Both the position numbers and the translations under genes were made by a program. Under the pieces are notes generated by a model. The model did not search any database. It was not told where the DNA came from and worked only from the letters and a program-made list of their open reading frames with translations. Positions 1 to 8,094 of a DNA stretch of 64,000 nucleotides are shown here, in pieces. The stretch is from the NCBI RefSeq assembly GCF_024172085.1, contig NZ_JAMZDZ010000001.1:4340001-4404000 (forward strand), in the 5' to 3' direction. This stretch comes from Hamadaea flava (GTDB lineage Bacteria; Actinomycetota; Actinomycetes; Mycobacteriales; Micromonosporaceae). Numbering within the stretch: the first letter of the stretch is position 1; the number at the start of each line of letters is the position of its first letter.

Positions 1-281
1 GTGTTGACGATGCCGCTGACGGACATCCAGCCACGCGAGAGTTCCTCGACGATGAGGGCGTACGTGAGCAGCGATTCGCCGAGCCCGCCGAACTCCTCCG
101 GAATGGTCAGTCCGAACAGGCCCATCTCGCGCATGCCGTCGACGATCTCTGTCGGATAGGCGTCATCGTGCTCCAGCCGCTGCGCCCGCGGGATGATCTC
201 CTTGTCGACGAACTCGTGGACGGTGGCCAGGATGGATTCCTGAATGTCGGTGAGTCCGTGCGTACGGGCGAGGCGGGGCAT
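1..281 (-). CDS. Acyl-CoA dehydrogenase, N-terminal part (runs off the window)
   Basis: The first 93 residues are visible and the rest lies left of base 1. The protein starts MPRLARTHGLTDIQESIL and continues through EIIPRAQRLEHDD and FGLTIPEEFGGLG, the usual N-terminal helical domain of acyl-CoA dehydrogenases, where IPEEFGGLG precedes the FAD-binding middle domain. The family oxidises acyl-CoA to 2-enoyl-CoA, passing electrons to ETF. Substrate cannot be read from this part. The ATG at 281 is 24 bases from a dyad at 305-320 that recurs upstream of the CoA-ester lyase at 3022-3969, so the two acyl-CoA genes may share a repressor. Confidence 0.93.
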   Translation of the reverse strand, partial: MPRLARTHGLTDIQESILATVHEFVDKEIIPRAQRLEHDDAYPTEIVDGMREMGLFGLTIPEEFGGLGESLLTYALIVEELSRGWMSVSGIVN

Positions 282-304
282 GGCGAACCCTCCAGGTGAA
301 CGAA

Positions 305-320
305 GTTACTAAACGGTAAC
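305..320. promoter_or_regulatory. Predicted operator dyad (copy 1)
   Basis: A 16-bp imperfect dyad with GTTAC and GTAAC ends sits just upstream of the acyl-CoA dehydrogenase start. Read on the minus strand it is GTTACCGTTTAGTAAC and matches 13 of 16 positions of the element at 3982-3997. TetR-type regulators of acyl-CoA catabolism commonly bind sites of this form; that link is inference. Confidence 0.45.
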
Positions 321-491
321 TCAGGTCCGATGAGTATCTCGCGACGATCGATCCCGCGAGAAGGTGGGAAGCGACCAGAACCTCTGTGAAAAGCTTCACC
401 CCGTCTAGTACCCTGCGCCAGTACGCCACCCCGGGAGCAAGGCCGAGCATCTTACGCGGTTTGTTCCGATGAGGAAATCAGGAGCCGAACG

Positions 492-944
492 ATGACCTAC
501 CCCCCAGCGGGTAACCCTGACCCGTACGGTCAGCAGCCCCAGCAGCCTGACCCCTACGGTCAGCCGCAGCAGCCGCAGCCGGACCCGTACAACCCGTACG
601 CGGCGGCTCCGGGCTCGCCGGCCGCTCCCCAGTACGGTCAGCAGCCGCAGCAGCCGTACGCCGCGCAGCCTTACAGCGCGCAGCCGTACGCCGCTCCGCC
701 CGCGGCGACCAACACCATGGCGATCCTGTCGCTGGTCTTCGCCTTCGTCTTCGCGCCGCTCGCGATCGTCTTCGGCCACATGGCCAAGAAGCAGATCAAG
801 CAGTCCGGCGAAGGCGGCGACGGCCTGGCCACCGCCGGTCTCGTGATGGGCTACATCTTCACCGGTCTGGGTGTGCTGCTGTGCTGCATCTACGGCATCA
901 TCTTCGTCGTCGCCATCAATGAGGCAGGCTCCAGCACCTACTGA
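492..944 (+). CDS. DUF4190-type membrane protein with Pro/Gln/Tyr-rich N-terminus
   Basis: 150 residues. About 75 N-terminal residues are low-complexity PYGQQPQQP-like repeats. Two hydrophobic segments follow, at roughly 77-97 and 112-143, joined by a short basic stretch (HMAKKQIKQSGEGGDGLA), which is the hallmark of DUF4190. Function is unknown; such proteins are small inner-membrane proteins with a disordered cytoplasmic tail. CAGGAG lies 8 bases upstream of the ATG. The next gene (1077-1682) is a paralogue with the same opening MTYPP.GN.DPYG, so the pair arose by duplication. Confidence 0.9.
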   Translation: MTYPPAGNPDPYGQQPQQPDPYGQPQQPQPDPYNPYAAAPGSPAAPQYGQQPQQPYAAQPYSAQPYAAPPAATNTMAILSLVFAFVFAPLAIVFGHMAKKQIKQSGEGGDGLATAGLVMGYIFTGLGVLLCCIYGIIFVVAINEAGSSTY

Positions 945-1076
945 CCGGGCGTCTTCGGTCCTGAGCGGGCGCGGCCGGGCCGCGCCCGCTGACACGCGTT
1001 CGTACGATGGTGATCGACCGCACGACGATCATGTCCGGCGCACCCCGCACGACGTGCACACCTGGAAGGAACTCGC

Positions 1077-1682
1077 GTGACCTACCCGCCGCCCGGCAAC
1101 TCCGATCCCTACGGCCAGCCGCAGCAGCCGCCGTCGCAGGATCCCTTCGCCTCGCCGCCGCCCGCGTACGGGCAGCCGGCCTCCGGCCAGCCCGCATACG
1201 GCGAGCAGCCGACCCCGCCGCCGGCCGCGAACCCGTACGACCCGTACGGGCAGCAGCCGCCGGCCGTCGCTCCGCAGTCGCCGGCCTACGGCCAGCAGCC
1301 TCCGGCAGCGCCGCAGAACCCCTATGACCCGTACGCGCAACAGCAGTCGCCCGCTCCGCAGTACGGGCAGCCCTACGCCGCGCCGCAGTACCCGGCGTCG
1401 GCGTACGGCGCACCGGCCGGCGGCCCGGCCAAGAAGAACGGCATGGCGATCGGCGCCATGGCGACCGGTATCGCGAGCATCCCGCTGGCCTGCTGCGCGA
1501 TCCTGGGCATCATCGCCGGCATCGTGGCCATCGTGCTCGGCATCGTGGCCAACAAGCAGATCGCCCAGCGTGGGGAGGACGGCAAGGGCTTCGCCCTCAC
1601 GGGCCTCATCTGCGGTGGCGTGGGCCTTGTGCTCGGCATCGCGAACGCGGCCTTCGGCGTGTTCCTGAACCTCAACAACTGA
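1077..1682 (+). CDS. DUF4190-type membrane protein, paralogue of the preceding gene
   Basis: 201 residues from a GTG at 1077, preceded by GGAAGGA. Residues 1-120 are a Pro/Gln/Tyr/Ala-rich repeat tail (PYGQ, AYGQ, YDPYGQQ), longer than in the upstream paralogue. The membrane part has two hydrophobic hairpins around the basic loop NKQIAQRGEDGKGFALTG. The N-terminus is similar enough to the 492-944 protein to mark a recent duplication. A strong hairpin at 1701-1730 ends the unit. No function is known. Confidence 0.9.
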   Translation: MTYPPPGNSDPYGQPQQPPSQDPFASPPPAYGQPASGQPAYGEQPTPPPAANPYDPYGQQPPAVAPQSPAYGQQPPAAPQNPYDPYAQQQSPAPQYGQPYAAPQYPASAYGAPAGGPAKKNGMAIGAMATGIASIPLACCAILGIIAGIVAIVLGIVANKQIAQRGEDGKGFALTGLICGGVGLVLGIANAAFGVFLNLNN

Positions 1683-1700
1683 CGACCGGCGCAGACGAAG

Positions 1701-1730
1701 AAAGGGCGACCCCGTGGCGGGTCGCCCTTT
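1701..1730. terminator. Bidirectional hairpin terminator
   Basis: A perfect 12-bp stem (AAAGGGCGACCC with its complement) around a 6-base loop. The A- and T-rich outer ends give a U tract in either direction, serving both the DUF4190 gene on the left and the convergent SDR gene on the right. Confidence 0.85.
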
Positions 1731-1757
1731 CCTCTGCGTCAGGAGTCCTCGTACGCG

Positions 1758-2531
1758 TCAGAAGGCGGCTTGCCGGACGCTGTTGCCGCCGTCGATCACC
1801 AGCAGCTGGCCGGTGATGTAGGAGGCCGCCGGGGAGACCAGGAACGCGATCGCGCTGGCCACCTCGTCAGGCGTACCGGGGCGGCCCATCGGCGATCCGT
1901 AGCCCTGCTTCAGCTCGACCAGCGTGGACGCCGAGGTGTGGATGAGCCCGGGGGCGACCGCGTTGACGGTGACGCCGTCCGCGATGAGTTCCATGGCCAG
2001 CGCCCGGGTCAGCCCGAGCACACCGGCCTTCGCAGCCGCGTACGCCGCCTCGGCGGGCAGCGCGTTGACCGGCCCGGCGGTGGCCGAGAGGTTCACGATG
2101 CGACCCCAGCCACGCTCGGACATCGGATCGCCGAAGGCGCGGCTGCACAGGAACGCCGTGGTCAGGTTCCGGTCGATCTCCGTACGCCACTCGTCCGCGG
2201 TGAGCTGCGCGACCGGCCGGATGATCTCGGGCGAGGCCCGGCTCGCCAGGCCGGCGTTGTTGACGAGGATGTCCACGTCGCCGAGCTGGTCGCCCACGGC
2301 GTCGGCGAGCGCGGCGACCTCGGCTTCGTCGGTGAGGTCGGCGACGAACCCGGTGACACCCAGCTCGACGGCCCGGTCGTGGATGCGCTTGGTGGTAGAG
2401 ACGATCGCCACCCGGGCGCCCTGGGCCTTGAGCAGACGCGCGGTGGCGTAGCCGATGCCGTAGGGACTGCCCGCGCCGGTGATCAGCGCGACCTTCCCGG
2501 CGAGGGTGAACGGACTGTCGACGGTTTCCAT
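1758..2531 (-). CDS. SDR-family oxidoreductase (FabG-like)
   Basis: 257 residues from the ATG at 2531; an upstream in-frame start at 2567 is less likely because AAGGA lies 8 bases before 2531. A Rossmann fold opens with [10 protein letters not shown] (18-27), then NNAG near residue 93, a catalytic Ser in LSATAG, YAAAK as the Tyr/Lys pair and a C-terminal [11 protein letters not shown]. These are classical SDR features, with NAD(P)H-dependent 3-oxoacyl or alcohol chemistry likely. The extra Pro-Tyr in the glycine loop is mildly unusual. Substrate is not inferable. Confidence 0.9.
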   Translation of the reverse strand: METVDSPFTLAGKVALITGAGSPYGIGYATARLLKAQGARVAIVSTTKRIHDRAVELGVTGFVADLTDEAEVAALADAVGDQLGDVDILVNNAGLASRASPEIIRPVAQLTADEWRTEIDRNLTTAFLCSRAFGDPMSERGWGRIVNLSATAGPVNALPAEAAYAAAKAGVLGLTRALAMELIADGVTVNAVAPGLIHTSASTLVELKQGYGSPMGRPGTPDEVASAIAFLVSPAASYITGQLLVIDGGNSVRQAAF

Positions 2532-2616
2532 GCCCCGATCCTTGCGGATCGTCGCAAGCCGGGGCAACCGGGTCGCCCTCTTCCGGCGGGGGATCCCCCG
2601 ACGTGCGACGACGCAT

Positions 2617-2622
2617 TACCCT
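2617..2622 (+). promoter_or_regulatory. -10 box for a probable leaderless transcript
   Basis: TACCCT is followed by exactly six bases and then the ATG at 2629. No Shine-Dalgarno is present, so transcription probably starts at the A of the start codon. Confidence 0.5.
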
Positions 2623-2628
2623 GCGTCC

Positions 2629-3015
2629 ATGACCGAGCCGTCCGTGCCGACCGAGCCCACCCCGTCGCCGGCCCAGCCGCCCGCGACCGGCTACGTCGTC
2701 CCACCGGGCTACGCCATGCCGCCCCCGCCGATGGCGTACGCGCCGGCTCGGAAGACGAACGGCCTGGCCATCGCCGCGCTGGTCACCTCGATCGTGACGT
2801 TCAACCTCTGTTTTCCGCTCACGTTCGTGGGGGCGATCATGGGCCACGTCGCCCGGCGCCGCATCCGGGAGACCGGCGAGGACGGCGACGGCCTGGCGCT
2901 GGGCGGCATCGTCGTGGGCTGGATCGGCGCGGCCATCACCCTCGCGGGTGCCGCGCTCCTCGCCTACGGGATCGCGAACGGCTTCTTCGACGAGCCCACC
3001 CCGGTCGTCTACTGA
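2629..3015 (+). CDS. DUF4190-type membrane protein
   Basis: 128 residues. A Pro-rich 40-residue N-terminus (TEPTPSPAQPPATGY) precedes two hydrophobic hairpins with the basic loop GHVARRRIRETGEDGDGLALGG, the DUF4190 pattern. It is the third such protein in 3 kb but lacks the PYGQ repeats of the first two. The chosen ATG lies six bases after a TACCCT box, and upstream frame extensions have no such signal. Function unknown. Confidence 0.88.
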   Translation: MTEPSVPTEPTPSPAQPPATGYVVPPGYAMPPPPMAYAPARKTNGLAIAALVTSIVTFNLCFPLTFVGAIMGHVARRRIRETGEDGDGLALGGIVVGWIGAAITLAGAALLAYGIANGFFDEPTPVVY

Positions 3016-3021
3016 GCCGGA

Positions 3022-3969
3022 TCAGGGGGTGAAGGTCATCGTGCGGGTCATCGCGGCTGCGCGGCCCTTGGCTGCGATGACCAGAGCCATCTTCCGGGAC
3101 GCCTCGTCGATCATCTCGTCGCCGAGCATCACCGCGCCGAGCTTGCCGCCCGCTTCCGACGTGTAGTAGTCGTAGGCGTCGAGGATCAGCTCGGCGTGGT
3201 CGTAGTCCTCCTGGGACGGCGAGTAGACCTCGTTGGCGGCGTCGATCTGGCCGGGGTGCAGCACCCATTTGCCGTCGAAGCCGAGCGCCGCCGACCGCTT
3301 CGCGACCTCGCGGAACGCGTCGACGTCGCGGATCTGCAGGAACGGGCCGTCGATCGCCTGCTTGTCGTGCATCCGCGCGGCCATCAGGATGCGCATGAGG
3401 ATGTAGTGGTAGGGGTCGCCCGGGTAGTCCGGGTGCAGCGCGCCGACCACGAGGGACTTCATGTTGATGCTGGCCATGAAGTCGGCCGGGCCGAAGATGA
3501 TCGTCTCGACCCGGGGCGAGGCGGCCGCGATCTTGTCGACGTTCACCAGGCCGGCCGCGTTCTCGATCTGGGCCTCGATGCCGATCCCGCCGACCGGCAG
3601 CCCGACCGTCTTCTCGATCTGCGTCAGCAGCAGGTCCAGCCAGTGGATCTGGGCCTCGTCCTGCACCTTCGGAAGCATGATGCAGTCGAGGTTGGCCCCG
3701 GCGCCCTCGACGATCTCGATGACGTCCCGATAGGTCCACGGCGTCGTCAGGTCGTTGACGCGTACCACCCGGGCCTTGTCACCCCAGCCGCCCTCGTTGA
3801 GCGCGGCGACGATGTTCTTGCGGGCCTCCGGCTTGGCCAGCGGCGCCACCGCGTCCTCCAGGTCGAGGAAGACCTGGTCCGCGGGCAGGCCCTTGGCCTT
3901 GTCCAGCATCTTGACGCTGGAACCCGGCACGGCCAGGCAGGATCGACGGGGACGGCCGATGGCACCCAT
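3022..3969 (-). CDS. HpcH/HpaI (CitE-like) CoA-ester lyase
   Basis: 315 residues with a strong AAGGAG before the ATG at 3969. SCLAVPGSSVKMLDKA, VFLDLEDAV (metal-binding acidic pair), EAQIENAAGLVN and FGPADFMASI are diagnostic of the TIM-barrel citrate lyase beta / malyl-CoA lyase superfamily. These enzymes cleave or hydrolyse malyl-, citramalyl- or related CoA esters with Mg2+. Stand-alone location without citrate lyase alpha/gamma genes argues for a CoA-ester lyase or thioesterase. The dyad at 3982-3997 upstream matches the one before the acyl-CoA dehydrogenase gene at 1-281, suggesting joint regulation. Confidence 0.9.
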   Translation of the reverse strand: MGAIGRPRRSCLAVPGSSVKMLDKAKGLPADQVFLDLEDAVAPLAKPEARKNIVAALNEGGWGDKARVVRVNDLTTPWTYRDVIEIVEGAGANLDCIMLPKVQDEAQIHWLDLLLTQIEKTVGLPVGGIGIEAQIENAAGLVNVDKIAAASPRVETIIFGPADFMASINMKSLVVGALHPDYPGDPYHYILMRILMAARMHDKQAIDGPFLQIRDVDAFREVAKRSAALGFDGKWVLHPGQIDAANEVYSPSQEDYDHAELILDAYDYYTSEAGGKLGAVMLGDEMIDEASRKMALVIAAKGRAAAMTRTMTFTP

Positions 3970-3981
3970 GCGCGCTCCTTA

Positions 3982-3997
3982 GCAACCGTTCAGTAAC
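3982..3997. promoter_or_regulatory. Predicted operator (copy 2)
   Basis: GCAACCGTTCAGTAAC, 13 of 16 identical to the minus-strand reading of 305-320. It sits between the lyase start and the divergent SDR gene, so it could control both. Confidence 0.45.
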
Positions 3998-4007
3998 TTC
4001 GACAAGG

Positions 4008-4013
4008 TAACCT
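4008..4013 (+). promoter_or_regulatory. -10 box upstream of the SDR gene
   Basis: TAACCT lies six bases before an in-frame GTG at 4020. The transcript could be leaderless from 4020, or have a 21-base leader carrying the AGGAG that serves the GTG at 4041. Confidence 0.45.
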
Positions 4014-4040
4014 TCCGCCGTGGGTCAGGAGAACGCTTCT

Positions 4041-4862
4041 GTGGAAGATCTCACCGCCTCGACCGTCGTCGTCACCGGAGCCAGCTCCGGGGTCGGCCGC
4101 GCGGCCGCGGTCGACTTCGCGCGGCGTGGCTGGCGGGTCGCGCTGGTCGGGCGGGATCACGACCGTCTGGATTCGGCATTCTCCCTGGTACGCGATCAGG
4201 CGACGGGGCCGGAGCCGATCCAGGTGCGGGCCGACTTCGCCTCGTTCGACTCCGTCCGGGAGGCCGCCCTGGAGCTGGCCAAGCTGGACCGGATCGACGT
4301 GCTCGCCAACAACGCGGGCGTGGTGACCAGCCGCCGTCAAACCACTGTGGACGGCCACGAGCTGACCATCCAGACCAACCATCTCTCCCCGTTCCTGCTC
4401 ACCAGTCTGCTGAAGGATCAGTTCCCGGCGGGCGGCCGGATCATTTCGACGGCGTCGATGGCGCACTCGTGGGGCATGCTGCGCCCGGACGACCTCGACC
4501 GGACGCGCGGGCCGTGGAGCGCCTGGCTGACCTATGGCGCGTCGAAAGCCGCCAACATCCTGTTCGCGGCGGAGGCCGCCCGGCGTTGGCCCGACCTGCT
4601 GTCCTTCTCGTTCCACCCGGGCGTGATCCGCAGCAATTTCGGCACCCCGCTCGCGAAGCTGTTCTTCCAGATCGCCCCGGGCCTGTCCACGCCGGAGCAA
4701 GGTGCCGACACCCTGATCCACCTGGCCACCGCGCCCGGTGAGTCATTGGTGAACGGGGCGTACTACGCCGAGCGGAAAGTGTTGCGGCCCAAGGCGTACC
4801 TGGCGGACGAGGAGTTCGCCGCGCGGTTCTGGGCGGCGTCCGAACGCGCCGTCGAAGACTAG
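4041..4862 (+). CDS. SDR-family oxidoreductase (retinol dehydrogenase/WWOX-like subgroup)
   Basis: 273 residues from the GTG at 4041, chosen because AGGAG lies nine bases upstream; an in-frame GTG at 4020 would add seven residues. TGASSGVGRAAA is the NADP-binding glycine loop, NNAGV the structural motif, and the catalytic Ser is in ISTASM. YGASKAANI supplies Tyr and Lys, and the tail SFHPGVIRSNF is typical of atypical SDRs near light-dependent protochlorophyllide and retinol reductases. It probably reduces a small ketone or aldehyde. Its stop codon overlaps that of the convergent transporter gene by four bases. Confidence 0.88.
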   Translation: MEDLTASTVVVTGASSGVGRAAAVDFARRGWRVALVGRDHDRLDSAFSLVRDQATGPEPIQVRADFASFDSVREAALELAKLDRIDVLANNAGVVTSRRQTTVDGHELTIQTNHLSPFLLTSLLKDQFPAGGRIISTASMAHSWGMLRPDDLDRTRGPWSAWLTYGASKAANILFAAEAARRWPDLLSFSFHPGVIRSNFGTPLAKLFFQIAPGLSTPEQGADTLIHLATAPGESLVNGAYYAERKVLRPKAYLADEEFAARFWAASERAVED

Positions 4863-5758
4863 AGCTCCAGGTTCACCGGGACCGGCCGGCGCTTGGCCGA
4901 GCCGAGGATGACGAACGCGACTCCGCTGACGAGCAACGCGATCCCGGCCCAGGCGAGCGGCGCGGGCCGCTGATCCAGCCACAGCCAGCTGATCAGGGCG
5001 GCGCCCGGCACTTCCAGCATCACCAGGACGCTGACCGCCGTCGCCGGCAGCTCGTGCAACGCGTAGTTGAACATCGAGTGCCCGAGCAACTGGGTGCCGA
5101 CGGTCAAGCCGAGGATGGCCAGCCAGGTGCTCCAGGCGTACCCGTTGAGGGGAACCCGGAACAGCACGCAACCGCAGAGGAGCACGGCCGCGCAGACCGC
5201 GTAGCAGATGGTGGTGTAGCTCGTGGTGCTGGCTTGCGCGCGGGCGCGTTGGCCGAGGACGGTGTAGACCGCGGCCGCGAGCCCGCCGATCAGGGCGAGC
5301 ACGTCGCCGAGGAGCGCCCGACCGGAGCCGCCGACGTCCGCGCCGGTGGCCAGGGTGACGCCGAGGACGGCGGCGAGGATGCCGAGCCACATGGCGCGGG
5401 TCGGCCGATCGCCCTGCCAGTACGCGATCAGCCCGGCCCACACGGGTTGGGTCGCCGCCAGCGCGGTGGCCGTCGCGACGGCCGTGAGCTGCGCGCCGGC
5501 CATCCACGTGGCGAAGTGGACGGCGAGCGCGAGGCCGGCCAGGACGCTCCACCGGAATTCCTTGCCGCGCCACAGCCGGGCGAGTTCGGCGCGCCGAGTC
5601 ACCAACGCGGCCGGCGTCAGTACGGCGGTGGCCAAAGCGTTGCGCCAGAAGGCGAGCGCCAGCGCCGGGGCCGCCGCGTACGCGATCAGCGGGCCCGACG
5701 TCGAGATCGCGACGACGGCCAGCGTCAACGCGAGCAGGGTCGGCAAGCTGATCTTCAC
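4859..5758 (-). CDS. EamA/DMT-family transporter
   Basis: 299 residues, almost entirely hydrophobic, with ten predicted membrane helices in two homologous EamA halves (LAFWRNALATAVL near the start; a second half with VPGAALISWLWL near the end). DMT exporters of this type move amino acids, nucleosides or other metabolites across the inner membrane. It starts at a GTG at 5758, and no specific substrate can be read. Arg/Glu are confined to loops, as expected. Confidence 0.87.
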   Translation of the reverse strand: MKISLPTLLALTLAVVAISTSGPLIAYAAAPALALAFWRNALATAVLTPAALVTRRAELARLWRGKEFRWSVLAGLALAVHFATWMAGAQLTAVATATALAATQPVWAGLIAYWQGDRPTRAMWLGILAAVLGVTLATGADVGGSGRALLGDVLALIGGLAAAVYTVLGQRARAQASTTSYTTICYAVCAAVLLCGCVLFRVPLNGYAWSTWLAILGLTVGTQLLGHSMFNYALHELPATAVSVLVMLEVPGAALISWLWLDQRPAPLAWAGIALLVSGVAFVILGSAKRRPVPVNLEL

Positions 5759-5855
5759 GTCGTGACGGTAACAGTCAGGTGACCCTCGGTTCCCCGCCGC
5801 TTGGCGGATGCACAGCCGGTGAAGGAGTCGCTACGCTCGGGCAGTCGCTTGCAAT

Positions 5856-6587
5856 ATGCAACTTTCACTTTGGGACTCGTCTGCTGTGTTGGCATCGCCC
5901 GGATCGCCTCGAGCCGTCCTCTTCGACTTCTTCGGCACCCTCACCCAGGCCGCCCCGCGCGGCGACGGGCACGCCGCGGTGGCGCGCCTGCTGGGCTGTT
6001 CGCCGGCGGAGCTCAACGCCGTCCTCGACACCTCGTTCTACCGACGCAGCCGGGGTGATTACGGGGACGGGCCGACGACGCTGCGCTGGGTCGCGGCCGA
6101 ACTCGGGCTGCGCCCGGACGCCGAGACGTTGCGTGCCGCCTATCGTGCCCGGGTCGCCGCGCTGCGGGCCGACATCCGGCTTCGCGCCGACGCGTACGCC
6201 GTCCTGAGCCACCTGCGTCAGCAGGGTGTCCGGATCGCCGTCGTCAGCGACTGCACGCACGAGCTGACCGAGATCCTGCCGACGCTGCCGATCGCGCCAC
6301 TGCTGGACAAGATGATCTTCTCCGTCCATATCGGAGCGGTTAAGCCGGATCCGATGATCTATCTCGCGGCCTGTGCCGCCCTCCGGGTGGAACCGCGACA
6401 CTGCCTCTACGTCGGCGACGGTGGTTCCCGCGAACTCACCGGCGCGAACGCGATCGGCATGTACGCCATCCGCCTGGCCGCCCCCGACCTCGGCGACCAC
6501 CTGGTGTTCCGGCCCGACGAGGAGTTCTGCGGGCCCTCGGCCCGATCGCTCACCGAGATCTTCTCCCCCTCCCTCGTCGCCGCCTGA
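5856..6587 (+). CDS. HAD-superfamily hydrolase
   Basis: 243 residues from the ATG at 5856; a GTG at 5886 would remove ten residues and is a serious alternative. Motif I is FDFFGTL: the nucleophile Asp is present but the usual second Asp is Phe, as in dehalogenase-like HADs. Motif II is VVSDC, the motif III Lys is in VKPDP, and motif IV is YVGDGGSREL. A phosphatase or dehalogenase-like reaction is possible but the substrate is unknown. A small dyad TTGCA-ATA-TGCAA (5849-5861) overlaps the first start codon and could be an operator. Confidence 0.87.
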   Translation: MQLSLWDSSAVLASPGSPRAVLFDFFGTLTQAAPRGDGHAAVARLLGCSPAELNAVLDTSFYRRSRGDYGDGPTTLRWVAAELGLRPDAETLRAAYRARVAALRADIRLRADAYAVLSHLRQQGVRIAVVSDCTHELTEILPTLPIAPLLDKMIFSVHIGAVKPDPMIYLAACAALRVEPRHCLYVGDGGSRELTGANAIGMYAIRLAAPDLGDHLVFRPDEEFCGPSARSLTEIFSPSLVAA

Positions 6588-6605
6588 CCCTCCCACCTGC
6601 GCGCC

Positions 6606-6680
6606 CTTTCCCTGCGGATCACGGTTACGCAGGCATCCCCGGCCGGATTTGGCATGCACAACCGTGATCCGCAGGGAAAG
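6606..6680. repeat. 21-bp perfect inverted repeat (long palindrome element)
   Basis: Arms 6606-6626 and 6660-6680 are perfect complements over 21 bp, separated by 33 bases with a CCGGCCGG core. It lies in the gap after the HAD gene and lacks a U tract. It may act as a terminator, or be a dispersed palindromic element of the REP kind. Confidence 0.85.
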
Positions 6681-6707
6681 CCGGCGGGAGGCAGCGGGGT
6701 GGCCGCA

Positions 6708-6713
6708 TAGGAT
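6708..6713 (+). promoter_or_regulatory. -10 box for a probable leaderless transcript
   Basis: TAGGAT, six bases, then the ATG at 6720, with no Shine-Dalgarno. The spacing is the same as for the genes at 2629 and 32867. Confidence 0.5.
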
Positions 6714-6719
6714 GAGCGC

Positions 6720-7202
6720 ATGAATCCGCTCGTGGAGGAGGCGTCGAAGAAGGCCGCGATCGCCTGGGTGGCGTTCGGCGGCCCGGCCTACGCCGTCTGG
6801 TGCCTCCCGTTGGAGGGCAAGCTCTACGTCATCTCCGGCCCCGGCGAGCAGGATCTGCCCGGTCTCGCCGACGCCTTGAGCGCGGAGTCGCGTGCCACCG
6901 TCAGCCTGCGGGGTGACCACGGCGGCCGGATCGTGTCGTTCGACGCGGCGATCACGGAGATCCATTCGAACGGCACCGAGTTCGAGACGGTCGCGCCGCA
7001 GCTGGCGCAGAAGCGGCTCAACGCCTCAGGGACGACCGAGGAGGTCGTGGCCCGGTGGGCGAGAGATTGCGTCCTCATCTCGCTGGAGGCGCAGGAGACC
7101 GTCCAGACGCCCGACGACAGCGAATCCGAGGCCCCTCGGCCGGCGACCGTGCTCCGGGCGACCCGCAAGCCGTTCCGGCTGCACCGCGTCAAGAAGAGAT
7201 AG
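6720..7202 (+). CDS. Conserved hypothetical protein
   Basis: 160 residues, no signal peptide or membrane segment. The N-terminal half (AAIAWVAFGGPAYAVWCLPLEGKLYVISGPGEQDLPGL) has the alternating strand pattern of an FMN-binding split barrel, a weak fold suggestion only. The C-terminus is strongly basic (FRLHRVKKR). The last five codons are one copy of a 25-bp tandem duplication whose other copy ends the opposing gene. Expression is probably leaderless from the TAGGAT box. Confidence 0.8.
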   Translation: MNPLVEEASKKAAIAWVAFGGPAYAVWCLPLEGKLYVISGPGEQDLPGLADALSAESRATVSLRGDHGGRIVSFDAAITEIHSNGTEFETVAPQLAQKRLNASGTTEEVVARWARDCVLISLEAQETVQTPDDSESEAPRPATVLRATRKPFRLHRVKKR

Positions 7203-7235
7203 GCCGCACCAGGTCAAGAAGAGATAGGCCGCACC
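7188..7235. repeat. Tandem duplication shared by two convergent gene ends
   Basis: A 23-bp unit at 7188-7210 is repeated exactly at 7213-7235 (period 25). The first copy contains the TAG of the plus-strand gene and the second contains the TGA of the minus-strand gene. Confidence 0.9.
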
Positions 7236-8035
7236 GACCGCTTCTGGACGACTGTCCCGAGCAGGTGCATCTCGATGACGTCGTAGAGGATCTGCTGGGC
7301 GTACGGGTCGCCGTCGGCGAAGTCCTTGCCGTCCGCCCGCGCGATCACGCAGTAGACGAGGAAATGTCCGCGGTAGTCCCAGCCGAGGTGCGTCGACGCC
7401 AGCGCCAGCGGCTTCGCCGCGTTTGTCGGCACGTATCCCTTGAACCGGCCCTGCCGGTTGTCGACGATCTGTTTGATCCGGTCGTACGCCGTCTTCGCCG
7501 CGTCGGTCGTGGCCAGGTTGAACACGCCCCCGGTGACGAGGTAGTCCCGCGTCGGTGAGCGCAGGGTCGCCCGGACGACCTGGGAGCAGCCCAGCCCGGC
7601 CACGAGGGCGGCGATCCCGCCGTCGGCCGCGTTCTTGCAGTTGACCTGGTTCTGCGCGCCGATCAGCTGGTAAGCGGGTTGCGCCGGGTCGATCGAGAGC
7701 TGCCGACCGGGGAACACCTCGGCGGAGGTGAGCGGCCGCGGGTCGGCTTCGCGCGTACCGATGTCGCGCGGGAGCGCGGTGGGCTTCGGCTCGTTCGCCG
7801 TGGCGCGCGTACCGGCCTGCTCGTCGCGCAGGATCTGCCAGCTGCCGAAGCCGCACACCATCAGCAGCACGAGCGCGGCCAGCCCGGCCAGGCTCGCCTT
7901 GAACCACGCCGTCGGGAACGCGTCCCAGAAGCCGAAGGCCGGCGCCCGGTGGGATCGGGGGGCGGGTCGCCGGGCGGCGCGGCGCGTTTCGACTCTCGCC
8001 CGAGGGGATGTTTCGGACGAGTGCACCATTCCCAT
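7214..8035 (-). CDS. Membrane-anchored hypothetical protein with extracytoplasmic domain
   Basis: 273 residues from the ATG at 8035, chosen over an in-frame TTG at 8080 because a TATCCT -10 box lies eight bases before it. A basic 35-residue cytoplasmic tail (RAARRPAPRSHR) is followed by one membrane helix near residues 48-66 and a roughly 200-residue outside domain with two conserved-looking Cys (VNCKNAADGG, GLGCSQVV) that could form a disulfide. No family is recognised. It converges on the 6720-7202 gene. Confidence 0.8.
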   Translation of the reverse strand: MGMVHSSETSPRARVETRRAARRPAPRSHRAPAFGFWDAFPTAWFKASLAGLAALVLLMVCGFGSWQILRDEQAGTRATANEPKPTALPRDIGTREADPRPLTSAEVFPGRQLSIDPAQPAYQLIGAQNQVNCKNAADGGIAALVAGLGCSQVVRATLRSPTRDYLVTGGVFNLATTDAAKTAYDRIKQIVDNRQGRFKGYVPTNAAKPLALASTHLGWDYRGHFLVYCVIARADGKDFADGDPYAQQILYDVIEMHLLGTVVQKRSVRPISS

Positions 8036-8094
8036 AGAAAGGGAGGATAGAGGATAATACCGATCTTCAGCCCCCGACAAGCCCGCCCATCGGC

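Noticed and set aside
405-995. Minus-strand frame opposite the first DUF4190 gene
   Set aside because: Arg/Leu-rich antisense of the PYGQ repeats; no ribosome-binding site.
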